Assembly (NCBI RefSeq): GCF_000517085.1
Contig: NZ_KI912107.1
Coordinates: 1,736,398-1,800,397 of the forward strand
Direction: 5' to 3'
Origin: Saccharicrinis fermentans DSM 9555 = JCM 21142
Lineage (GTDB): Bacteria; Bacteroidota; Bacteroidia; Bacteroidales; Marinilabiliaceae
DNA: 64,000 nt
The translations under genes were made by a program, and so were the position numbers. The notes beneath the pieces are model-generated. The model did not search any database and was not told where the DNA came from. It saw only the letters and a list, made by a program, of their open reading frames with translations. Positions 1 through 7,491 of this stretch are shown in pieces; position 1 is the first letter of the stretch, and every line of letters begins with the position of its first letter.

Positions 1-690
1 TTTCGATAACAAAACACGCTTTTCAATAAATGACTCCGATATTAAACTGTCACCTCTAATGGTAATAGCTCCAAAAAAACTTCTCTTACCCGGATCTACC
101 TTAAAGTTTATACTAGCATTCTTTTTCTGTCTATCGATAGATAGCAGGTAATTAGACTGTACAAAAGGATAACCGGCATCGGTAAAATACTGTAGCAATA
201 TATTTTCACTTTTAAAAACATCCTCATCCCTAAAACGTTGTTTGGGTTTTAATGGGATGTCATTTTGCACAGAATCAATCATTGCATATGACAGACTATC
301 CAGAGAACCATAAAATTTAACAGAATCGACCATTACAAACTCCTTTTCGTCGATAAACACATGAATATTGATTTGATCTTTTGACTTAAGTGTATCTAGA
401 ACATAGTTTATATGAGCGTTCAAAAATCCATTTCGGATATAATAACTTTTTAAGCGTTGTATATCATTTTTAAAGACATCCTGCAAAAATGGAGGATTTT
501 TTTTCCAAAATAACAAGCGGTTCAATTTATCGCGTGGTATGGTATTAAACTGTTCCAACAGTTCCTCATTTTGCAGTGTATTATTCCCCGAAAAATTAAG
601 ATCATGAATGCGATAAGCCTTTTGGGCAAACACAGGTAATTCTAGGATCATTAATATAATATAAAGAATAAATTGCAACTTTCTGTGCAT
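1..690 (-). CDS. Omp85 (BamA/TamA)-family outer-membrane protein, N-terminal part
   Basis: Reading the minus strand from an ATG near 690 gives an open frame that runs off the left edge, so only the N-terminal ~230 residues are present. It opens with a signal peptide (MHRKLQFILYIILMI then ELPVFAQ), followed by repeated POTRA-like modules: a beta-strand such as YRIHDLNFSGNNTLQNEEL, a helix pair, then RLKSYYIRNGFLNAHINY and later NILLQYFTDAGYPFVQSNY. The pattern 'xxYYxxxGyxxAxvxy' is typical of POTRA domains of BamA/TamA proteins, which insert beta-barrel proteins into the outer membrane. The barrel itself lies outside the window. A second in-frame ATG at 708 would add six residues; I prefer 690 because it places a standard signal peptide at the start. 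BamA versus a TamA-like paralogue cannot be decided from this part. Confidence 0.75.
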   Translation of the reverse strand, partial: MHRKLQFILYIILMILELPVFAQKAYRIHDLNFSGNNTLQNEELLEQFNTIPRDKLNRLLFWKKNPPFLQDVFKNDIQRLKSYYIRNGFLNAHINYVLDTLKSKDQINIHVFIDEKEFVMVDSVKFYGSLDSLSYAMIDSVQNDIPLKPKQRFRDEDVFKSENILLQYFTDAGYPFVQSNYLLSIDRQKKNASINFKVDPGKRSFFGAITIRGDSLISESFIEKRVLLSK

Positions 691-877
691 CACTCTCTCT
701 CTATTCATGTATGTTATAAGCCGTACAAAACCTCTTCTTTTAATAGTGTTAAACAGTACACAATATACTCATTTATGTAATATGGAATAGAAAACACAAT
801 GCAATATAAAATAAAGTGTTACCCAAATTATTTTTTTAGTCTAAAAAGAGAAACATAATACGCTTGGAATATACAAA

Positions 878-2404
878 ATGAAGAAAAAAATAAACGATGT
901 TCAACTTAGTTACCTAAATATTAATGACTATTCTGAACTAAAACAGGTAATGATTAGCTCTTACCATGCACTGGACGACGCCTATTGGGCATCAGAAAAA
1001 ATTGAAAAGCTCATTCATATTTTCCCCGAGGGTCAGGTTGTCATCAAAGTCAATAATGACATTGCAGGGTGTGCACTCACTATCGTTGTTAATTCATCAG
1101 AATTGGATTCACATCATACGTATAGTGAAATAACTAGTAACTATACCTTTGATACCCACACAAATGAAGGCGATCTTTTGTATGGCATTGACGTATTTGT
1201 AAAACCAGAATTCAGAGGTCTTAGGTTAGGTAGAAGATTATATGATTATAGAAAGGAACTTTGCGAAAGACTTAATTTAAAAGGTATTTTATTTGGTGGT
1301 AGAATTCCCAATTATCACAAATACTCCAACAGCATATCCCCCCGTCAATATATAGAAAAAGTAAAAGCAAAAAAGATAAACGACCCAGTATTAAACTTTC
1401 AGCTTTCCAATGATTTTCACCCCGTAAGGATATTAAAAAACTACTTAAAAGGCGATGTGGAATCAGAAGAATATGCAGTTTTATTAAGGTGGGACAATGT
1501 ATTTTATGAAAAACCGAAAACCAAGGCTTCTTCCATTAAGAAAATCGTACGAATAGGTGTAGTACAATGGCAAATGCGGTCCTATAAATCATCACAGGAG
1601 CTATTGCAACAAGTAGAATATTTTGTAGATGCACTGAGTGGTTACAAAAGTGACTTTGCCTTATTCCCTGAGTTTTTCAACGCCCCATTGATGGCAGCTT
1701 ACAACCATCTGAGCGAATCAGATGCTATCAGAGAGCTGGCCAAATACACCGAAGAAATTAAGCAAGCCATGGCTAACCTAGCTATTAGCTATAATATTAA
1801 TATTATCACCGGAAGCATGCCGGAATTGGTTGACAATACCCTATTTAATGTGGGCTATCTTTGCAAAAGAGATGGAAGCATTGAACGGTTTGAAAAACTA
1901 CATGTAACTCCTGACGAAAGAAAAGTATGGGCATTACAAGGTGGTAGTGAAGTAAAAACTTTTAATACCGATTGCAGCCAAATTGGCATTCTAATTTGTT
2001 ACGATGTGGAGTTTCCTGAGTTATCGCGTTTATTAGCTGACGACGGAATGGATGTATTATTTGTTCCCTTTTTGACAGATACACAAAACGGCTACTCAAG
2101 AATTAGAAACTGTGCTCAGGCCAGAGCCATAGAAAATGAATGCTATGTAGTTATTGCAGGCAGTGTAGGAAACTTACCCAATGTTCACAATATGGACATT
2201 CAATATGCACAGCCTATGGTCTTTACACCATGTGACTTCCAATTTCCAACCAATGGAATAAAAGCAGAAGCAACACCCAATACCGAAATGATACTTATTG
2301 CCGATGTTGACATGGACTTATTACGTGACCTGCGAAACCATGGCAGCGTGATGAACATGGCTGACAGAAGAAAAGACCTATATTCATTAAAACGAAACAA
2401 TTAA
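878..2404 (+). CDS. GNAT acetyltransferase fused to carbon-nitrogen hydrolase (nitrilase family)
   Basis: Two-domain cytoplasmic enzyme of 508 residues. Residues ~1-215 are a GNAT N-acetyltransferase domain with an acetyl-CoA loop of the form RGLRLGRR at 113-120. Residues ~222-500 are a nitrilase-superfamily hydrolase with the full catalytic triad: Glu265 in FPEFF, Lys340 in EKLHVTPDE and Cys374 in ILICYDVEFPE. Nitrilase-family enzymes hydrolyse amide or nitrile C-N bonds through the Cys. The fused pair is a known architecture in Bacteroidota and other phyla, but its substrate is not established to my knowledge. The next gene is a glutamine amidotransferase that begins right at its stop, and the third is CorA, so a small operon is likely. 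No signal peptide. Start chosen at the only ATG before the GNAT core. Confidence 0.88.
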   Translation: MKKKINDVQLSYLNINDYSELKQVMISSYHALDDAYWASEKIEKLIHIFPEGQVVIKVNNDIAGCALTIVVNSSELDSHHTYSEITSNYTFDTHTNEGDLLYGIDVFVKPEFRGLRLGRRLYDYRKELCERLNLKGILFGGRIPNYHKYSNSISPRQYIEKVKAKKINDPVLNFQLSNDFHPVRILKNYLKGDVESEEYAVLLRWDNVFYEKPKTKASSIKKIVRIGVVQWQMRSYKSSQELLQQVEYFVDALSGYKSDFALFPEFFNAPLMAAYNHLSESDAIRELAKYTEEIKQAMANLAISYNINIITGSMPELVDNTLFNVGYLCKRDGSIERFEKLHVTPDERKVWALQGGSEVKTFNTDCSQIGILICYDVEFPELSRLLADDGMDVLFVPFLTDTQNGYSRIRNCAQARAIENECYVVIAGSVGNLPNVHNMDIQYAQPMVFTPCDFQFPTNGIKAEATPNTEMILIADVDMDLLRDLRNHGSVMNMADRRKDLYSLKRNN

Positions 2405-2466
2405 ATCAAAGTGCGTTTATTAAAAAATTTAAACGCCAATATTTATCAGAACAAGATTTTGACTAT

Positions 2467-2964
2467 GTGTTTTTTGACCATAATCAACCTATTACGCTGT
2501 CAGCAAAAAGTAAAATTAAAGGCATCATATTATCCGGAGGTAAAGGCAATCCATACGAACCATTGAACCTTACCTCCAATTTTGTTGCAATGTTTAATTT
2601 TAATGTGCCTATATTAGGCTTTTGTTTAGGACATGAGATAATAGCGGTTGCCCATCGGGGCAGGATAAAAAAATTAGCAGATTACCATGGTAAAAAAGAA
2701 CTTATTACCATCACAAAACCTTCTGACCCTATTTTTGAAGGACTGAATAAAAAAGATGTATCATTGGTAAAGAGACATTCTTTTTACGTCTCGGAATTAC
2801 CCGATTCTATTGAGAATCTCGGTACTTCTGAAACTTGTTCAACAGAAATAATTGAACATAGAAACAAACCCATTTATGGTTTTCAGTCCCATCCCGAAGC
2901 TTCAGGAGCTGATGGACTATTGATTGTACGTAACTTTCTTAAAATATGTGGGATAAGTGAATAG
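2467..2964 (+). CDS. class I glutamine amidotransferase (GATase1) domain protein, start uncertain
   Basis: Glutamine amidotransferase of the GuaA/TrpG fold. The catalytic set is complete: nucleophile Cys in GFCLGHE (residue 53 from the GTG), and His142/Glu144 in FQSHPEAS. The oxyanion strand IILSGGKGNPY is also present. The GTG at 2467 cuts off the first strand and helix of the fold; the frame stays open back to 2365 and reads NQSAFIKKFKRQYLSEQ just upstream, which fits the usual 'DNxSxFt..l' start of GATase1 proteins. There is no ATG in that stretch, so either a rare start codon (such as ATT at 2386) is used or the N-terminus is damaged. It follows the GNAT-nitrilase gene directly and may supply ammonia or trim gamma-glutamyl groups in the same pathway; that is inference. 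Confidence 0.72.
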   Translation: MFFDHNQPITLSAKSKIKGIILSGGKGNPYEPLNLTSNFVAMFNFNVPILGFCLGHEIIAVAHRGRIKKLADYHGKKELITITKPSDPIFEGLNKKDVSLVKRHSFYVSELPDSIENLGTSETCSTEIIEHRNKPIYGFQSHPEASGADGLLIVRNFLKICGISE

Positions 2965-2985
2965 TAATTTTTCAACATTAATAAT

Positions 2986-4053
2986 ATGGCACGTTTTTTA
3001 AAAAGTAACAAAGAACATATTGGTCTGGCTCCCGATCGTATTGTTTTTCGTGGAGAAAAAAAGATTGATGATACGCTGATACATCTTTTTAAGTATGATG
3101 AAGGATCGTTAACAGAAACAGAGATAGATGATTTAGCCAATTTAGATAAGTACGATTTAAAGAATGCCAATTCATGGATTAACGTATATGGACTTCATGA
3201 TGAACGTGTTATGGCAAATTTCTCGAAATACCTTCATATAGCCCCCGTGATTATCTCTGAAGTTTTAAATACGCATAGCAGACCAAGAGTAATCGAATAT
3301 GACAATTGTTTGTATGTTTCGGCCAAAATGGCAAGCCTTAAAATCAATGATGACCAAAAGGTAAATACCGAAAATATTGTTTTTCTACTTAAAGACAAAC
3401 AATTAATCACCTTTCAAGAAAAAAAAGGTGATGTGTTTAATCCTGTTAGAGAACGGTTAAGAAACAATAAAAAAAAATTAAGACTATTGGGCTCTGACTA
3501 TTTAATGTATACACTAATTGACATTATTATTGACAATTACACCTACATTATTAGTCGAATGGGTGAAAAAGTCGAAAATCTGGACGAAAAATTACTACAT
3601 TCAACTGATCAATCTGTATTAACCGAAATAAGCTTCTATAAAAGCGAATTTATATATTTACATAAAACTATTTTTCCTTGTAAAGAAATGGTTTTTAACC
3701 TAAAAAAACTGGAATCTGAATATATACAAGATGATAACATTGTATTTTTTAGAGAATTACAGGGAAATATCAACCATGCAGTTGATTCATTGAACAATTA
3801 CAAAGAAATACTAGCCAATCAACTAAACATATATCATACACAAATAAGCAGTAGGTTGAATGATATTATGAAGTTTTTAACCATCTTCTCTGTAATCTTT
3901 ATTCCCCTTACTTTTATTGCCAGTATATACGGAACCAATTTTGAATTTATACCAGAACTAAAACTAACCTATGGTTATCCAATGATGCTTCTGGCTATGA
4001 TTGTGGTTGCTTTGATAATGATTATTTATTTCAAAAAAAGAAAATGGATTTAA
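2986..4053 (+). CDS. corA: CorA-family magnesium/divalent cation transporter
   Basis: 355-residue inner-membrane channel protein. The long N-terminal cytoplasmic alpha/beta domain is followed by a long stalk helix and two C-terminal membrane helices (about 300-322 and 332-350). The pore signature is YGTNF between the helices, a variant of the usual YGMNF; the key GxN is kept. A basic tail KKRKW ends the protein, as in other CorA proteins. It starts 21 bases after the amidotransferase stop, so it is probably cotranscribed, although a functional link is not evident. Confidence 0.92.
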   Translation: MARFLKSNKEHIGLAPDRIVFRGEKKIDDTLIHLFKYDEGSLTETEIDDLANLDKYDLKNANSWINVYGLHDERVMANFSKYLHIAPVIISEVLNTHSRPRVIEYDNCLYVSAKMASLKINDDQKVNTENIVFLLKDKQLITFQEKKGDVFNPVRERLRNNKKKLRLLGSDYLMYTLIDIIIDNYTYIISRMGEKVENLDEKLLHSTDQSVLTEISFYKSEFIYLHKTIFPCKEMVFNLKKLESEYIQDDNIVFFRELQGNINHAVDSLNNYKEILANQLNIYHTQISSRLNDIMKFLTIFSVIFIPLTFIASIYGTNFEFIPELKLTYGYPMMLLAMIVVALIMIIYFKKRKWI

Positions 4054-4269
4054 TATTCACAATTCTTCACTTGATATAAACAACAAATAAACAGCATGTT
4101 ACCTACTTATCAACGAAGTAAACCATACGAGATTCTCTTAGTTTTATTTTCCTAAATTTCTTATATAATAGGAGATACAATGAAATAAAATTACGGATAT
4201 TGTCTCTTTACAACAATATTCAATACCCATACATTCACATTATAATTTTAACGATTAATAATGTGAAAA

Positions 4270-4839
4270 ATGAAAACGCTAGATCAATCAAAAAAATCAG
4301 ATGAAGAATTAATGCTCGCTTATTATGCAGGAGACAACAATAGTGTTGAACTTTTATATAACCGATATTATTTAAAAGTATTCAATAAGTGCTTATCCTT
4401 TGTAAAGAATGCCGATGATGCGTTTGATTTAACGCAAGACATATTTATGAAAGCATTTACCAAAAAGAATGCTTTCAAAGGGCATTCTAAATTTTCTACC
4501 TGGTTATATGCGATATCATTTAATCATTGTGTTACCATGCAAAAAAAACAGCTTAAGAGCAAAACGGAACCTTTTGAATTGATGACATTTTATTATGCCG
4601 ACGACAATGATTTATTCACTTTAGAAGAACAAAAAGAAAGAGAGGAACAAGAGTTAAAGTTGTACAAAGCATTAGACGAAATACCCGAACAAGACAAAAA
4701 ATTATTGGAATTAAAATACCACAATAATTATTCGGTACAAGATATTCAAACAGAATTAAAAATTTCGAAGAGTGCCATCAAAATGAGATTAATGAGAGCA
4801 AGACAGAAAGTTGGCAAGTATTACTATAGTGCAATATAG
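4270..4839 (+). CDS. ECF-type RNA polymerase sigma-70 factor
   Basis: 189 residues with the two conserved parts of an extracytoplasmic-function sigma factor. Region 2 (about 25-90) contains NADDAFDLTQDIFMKAF and FSTWLYAISFNHC, which contact the -10 element and core polymerase. Region 4 (about 130-185) is a helix-turn-helix, YSVQDIQTELKISKSAIKMRL, for the -35 element. No anti-sigma gene is next to it. The downstream neighbour is an orphan protein 42 bases away. A 216-base AT-rich gap separates it from corA, so it likely has its own promoter. Confidence 0.9.
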   Translation: MKTLDQSKKSDEELMLAYYAGDNNSVELLYNRYYLKVFNKCLSFVKNADDAFDLTQDIFMKAFTKKNAFKGHSKFSTWLYAISFNHCVTMQKKQLKSKTEPFELMTFYYADDNDLFTLEEQKEREEQELKLYKALDEIPEQDKKLLELKYHNNYSVQDIQTELKISKSAIKMRLMRARQKVGKYYYSAI

Positions 4840-4881
4840 CATATAAAAACATATGTCCACACTTTTATATCGAACCATAAA

Positions 4882-5421
4882 ATGAAACCCAATATACTAT
4901 ACCCTTTTTATCTAGAAGATGCGAAACAGACATCGCTGCGTATCCTAATTGAATTAGCTAAAAACTTAAATGTTGAGTTACATATTATAGTTGTTTCCAG
5001 AAATAATATATTCTCAATTAATGAATATAACTATGTTGATTCTAAACAGGGATTACTTAGCGATTTTTTTTACAAACTAAAACAAGCAAATCCGGCTATT
5101 ATACTAGATCATGAAAAGTCAAAGACCCTAAAGGAAGGGACGCAAGTACATATTAATTTAACCAATAATAACCATTTGTCGCTGATTCACTACTTAAAAG
5201 AAAACTACTTGTGGGTTTTTGATTATCATGATTTTATTTCGATGGTCTTACCAGGCACATTTATTCAACAACTAAAGAAGCAGCAATGCAAGGTATGGGT
5301 TATTTCCAAAAATGGTAGCGGAATACTAACACAAACCCAAGATCTAATTGATAGATACCACAAAAATAAAAGAACGGCTCATCACATACATAGGGATGCT
5401 TTGCCCTTGGACTTCATGTAG
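4882..5421 (+). CDS. hypothetical protein, USP-like alpha/beta fold
   Basis: 179 residues, not assigned to a family. The N-terminus (KPNILYPFYLEDAKQTSL then RILIELAKNLNVELHIIVV) alternates strand-helix-strand like the first units of universal stress proteins or Rossmann-type folds. A second USP-like protein is encoded at 10320-10715. No signal peptide or membrane helix. It follows the sigma factor by 42 bases on the same strand and ends 37 bases before a GC-rich convergent hairpin, so the two are probably one transcript. A role in the sigma factor's response is possible but not shown by the sequence. Confidence 0.6.
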   Translation: MKPNILYPFYLEDAKQTSLRILIELAKNLNVELHIIVVSRNNIFSINEYNYVDSKQGLLSDFFYKLKQANPAIILDHEKSKTLKEGTQVHINLTNNNHLSLIHYLKENYLWVFDYHDFISMVLPGTFIQQLKKQQCKVWVISKNGSGILTQTQDLIDRYHKNKRTAHHIHRDALPLDFM

Positions 5422-5457
5422 ACGACCAAATTATTCTAACAATGCCCTATTATATAG

Positions 5458-5480
5458 CCGGGAGGGAATAACCCTCCCGG
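5458..5480. terminator. convergent GC-rich hairpin
   Basis: Perfect 9-bp inverted repeat CCGGGAGGG / CCCTCCCGG with a 5-base AT loop, between the plus-strand orphan gene and the minus-strand response regulator stop. No clear U-run follows on either side, so termination may rely on the stem alone. Confidence 0.6.
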
Positions 5481-5481
5481 T

Positions 5482-6129
5482 CTAGTCTATAAGTCCTTTG
5501 CTGATAGCATACTTTACCAATCCCACATTATTCTTAATTCCAAGCTTCTCAAGCAGGTTTCTTCTATGGGTATCTACCGTACGGGTACTAATAAAAAGCT
5601 TAGCAGCAATCTCTTGATTAGAATATTCCTGACTGATCAATTTTAGTATTTCAACTTCCCTTTTTGAAAGTGGAATATTTGATTTTTTCGTTTTCTCACT
5701 AAAAGGATTCTGAATTTGTTTCATCAAACTAATGGACACTTCTTTACTAAAATAACTATCACCCTTGGCGACACATTTAATCGCAGTTAAAAACTCATCC
5801 TTACCTGCATTTTTAAGAATGTATCCATTCGCTCCAGCTTCAAAAGCTTGCATAATAAATTCGGGCAATCCTAACATCGACAAAATTAATATATTACTAT
5901 TGGGATTGGCCTGCGTTAATTTTTCAGTTACTTCAATTCCATTCGGTATCCCCATATCAATATCTAGTATGATCACATCAAAGTGATTGGTTGAGCTCAG
6001 GCTCAAAACTTCCTTACCATTAGAAGCCTCTACAATAGAGTCTATACCTTTCTCTTTACTCAGCAAAGATTTAATACCTTCTCTAAATATTTTATGATCG
6101 TCGGCTAGTAAAATTTTCAGTTTCTCCAT
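5482..6129 (-). CDS. NarL/FixJ-type response regulator with LuxR HTH
   Basis: 215 residues. The receiver domain (1-125) has the acidic pocket Asp10/Asp11, phosphoacceptor Asp56 in IILDIDMG and Lys106 in YILKNAGK. The C-terminal DNA-binding domain (about 150-210) is a LuxR-type HTH: LSKREVEILKLISQEYSNQ then EIAAKLFISTRTVDTHRRN. The partner kinase gene ends on the first base of this gene's start codon (TAATG overlap), giving tight translational coupling. The target regulon is unknown. Confidence 0.93.
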   Translation of the reverse strand: MEKLKILLADDHKIFREGIKSLLSKEKGIDSIVEASNGKEVLSLSSTNHFDVIILDIDMGIPNGIEVTEKLTQANPNSNILILSMLGLPEFIMQAFEAGANGYILKNAGKDEFLTAIKCVAKGDSYFSKEVSISLMKQIQNPFSEKTKKSNIPLSKREVEILKLISQEYSNQEIAAKLFISTRTVDTHRRNLLEKLGIKNNVGLVKYAISKGLID

Positions 6130-7127
6130 TATAAATTACATTTTATAGGAATTTCAATACTAACAACTGTACCTCGTCCTATTTCTGAATCAAGGTTAAA
6201 TTCACCTTCCAGTAATCTAACCCGAGTTTCAACATTCGTTAAGCCAATACCCTGATGACTAGAACCTAACGATGCCCTCACAAAACCAACCCCATCATCT
6301 TCAACCATTAGAATAATACTGTGCTTATGTTGAATAATCTGCACCAAAATATGACTTGCTTTGGCATACTTGATGGCATTATTAATTACCTCTTGTGCAC
6401 ACCTAAAAATATTTAGTTCAATCTCATCATTAAACCTCGATTCGCTTTTCATATTGGTATAAAACTCAATATTTAGCTTCTTAGTTTCATTTAACTTAGA
6501 AATAAGGTTGTTAAATGCTGAATACAAACCAAATTCATCCAATGTTCTGGGAACCAAACGATGAGATAACGATCGCAAATCATCCGATACGATATCAATC
6601 GTTTCGCTGATACTCTTTAATAACTCTGGTTGTGAAAAATTTTGACTGCTAATCTGCTCAACGATCGTATCAAAACTAAATTTAACGTAGGACACCAAAG
6701 GCCCTAAACCATCATGAATCTCTCTTCCGATTCTTCTCCTTTCATTCTCTTGTCCTTCAAGTATCGCTTGAACAGAAGCCACTTCCACATCTTCTGATGG
6801 TCCTGACGGTTGTGCAATAAGAATAATATCTTCATGTGATACACTAACCTGCATATTAACGTGAGCATCAGACGAAATATCAAAAATAAAAGAAAACGAT
6901 TTTACATTTTGCGACTTGCGCGTATTTACTTCCTCCACAAGTCTGTTTAAGTATACATTTTCCTTCACTTTTTCATCACTATGGTCTTCCATCCCCATCA
7001 CATGAAGAAAAGCCTCATTATAAAAAATAACTTGATCATCCAATGATAGAACTAAGAAACCCACTGGTAATAAGTTCGCTAACCTGTACTGCTGGTCAAT
7101 CGTTAATGCGTGCCTTGTTGTATTCAT
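6129..7127 (-). CDS. HisKA_3-type sensor histidine kinase with PAS domain
   Basis: 332 residues, no membrane helix, so a soluble sensor. An N-terminal PAS-like domain (about 12-110; PVGFLVLSLDDQVIFYNEAF) is followed by the NarX-type dimerisation/phosphoacceptor helix with His138 in RRIGREIHDGLGPLVSYVK. The ATPase domain has the N box AQEVINNAIKYAKA and G1 box VEDDGVGF. It phosphorylates the overlapping NarL-type regulator. The signal is unknown; PAS could bind a small ligand or redox cofactor. Confidence 0.92.
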   Translation of the reverse strand: MNTTRHALTIDQQYRLANLLPVGFLVLSLDDQVIFYNEAFLHVMGMEDHSDEKVKENVYLNRLVEEVNTRKSQNVKSFSFIFDISSDAHVNMQVSVSHEDIILIAQPSGPSEDVEVASVQAILEGQENERRRIGREIHDGLGPLVSYVKFSFDTIVEQISSQNFSQPELLKSISETIDIVSDDLRSLSHRLVPRTLDEFGLYSAFNNLISKLNETKKLNIEFYTNMKSESRFNDEIELNIFRCAQEVINNAIKYAKASHILVQIIQHKHSIILMVEDDGVGFVRASLGSSHQGIGLTNVETRVRLLEGEFNLDSEIGRGTVVSIEIPIKCNL

Positions 7128-7226
7128 TATAATGTAAAAATACTGTAAAAGATGTGACCTATTATCATCCCTAGAGTCTAAATAATAAAAAAAGATTCTA
7201 TAACATGAGATATTTAATTTAATAAA

Positions 7227-7346
7227 ATGTCAAAAACCATAAAACGCGAAATTAAAAAGAAAAAGGTAAAGAATCCTCCCATAAAGGAGAAAGGTTCAAA
7301 AACAAACCTTCGCTTTCACCTTTTGCAAGAAGTTGAAGAGCAGTAG
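7227..7346 (+). CDS. small basic hypothetical protein (39 aa)
   Basis: ATG-initiated 39-residue frame, very rich in Lys (begins MSKTIKREIKKKKVKNPP, ends LLQEVEEQ) and followed 53 bases later by a stem-loop with a U-rich tail on the same strand. It is divergent from the histidine kinase. The basic start and acidic end could suit a small nucleic-acid or ribosome-binding peptide, but I do not recognise a family and it may be spurious. Confidence 0.4.
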   Translation: MSKTIKREIKKKKVKNPPIKEKGSKTNLRFHLLQEVEEQ

Positions 7347-7399
7347 ACTTCCAACGCGCCTTGTATCAGGCCTGTTTTTAGCATGTATATGCACCACTC

Positions 7400-7440
7400 A
7401 GCCAGCTTATGGAGTGCCTTTCATATAGCTGGCTTTATTT
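7400..7440 (+). terminator. stem-loop with U-rich tail after the 39-aa ORF
   Basis: AGCCAGCT (7400-7407) pairs with AGCTGGCT (7427-7434), followed by TTATTTT. It supports transcription of the small plus-strand ORF and may also act on the minus-strand ankyrin gene in reverse. Confidence 0.5.
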
Positions 7441-7480
7441 TGCTTTCATCGAAATACAAATAACCGGAAAAATTATTTTG
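7436..7480 (-). pseudogene. remnant copy of an ankyrin/FISUMP gene segment
   Basis: About 27 bases here are identical to a stretch inside the adjacent ankyrin/FISUMP gene (near 8166-8192) that codes GYLYFDESK, and the flanks are also similar. The copy lies just downstream of that gene's stop in the same orientation. It looks like the trace of a second, deleted paralogue or a partial tandem duplication. Confidence 0.5.
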
Positions 7481-7491
7481 AAAATTACAAA

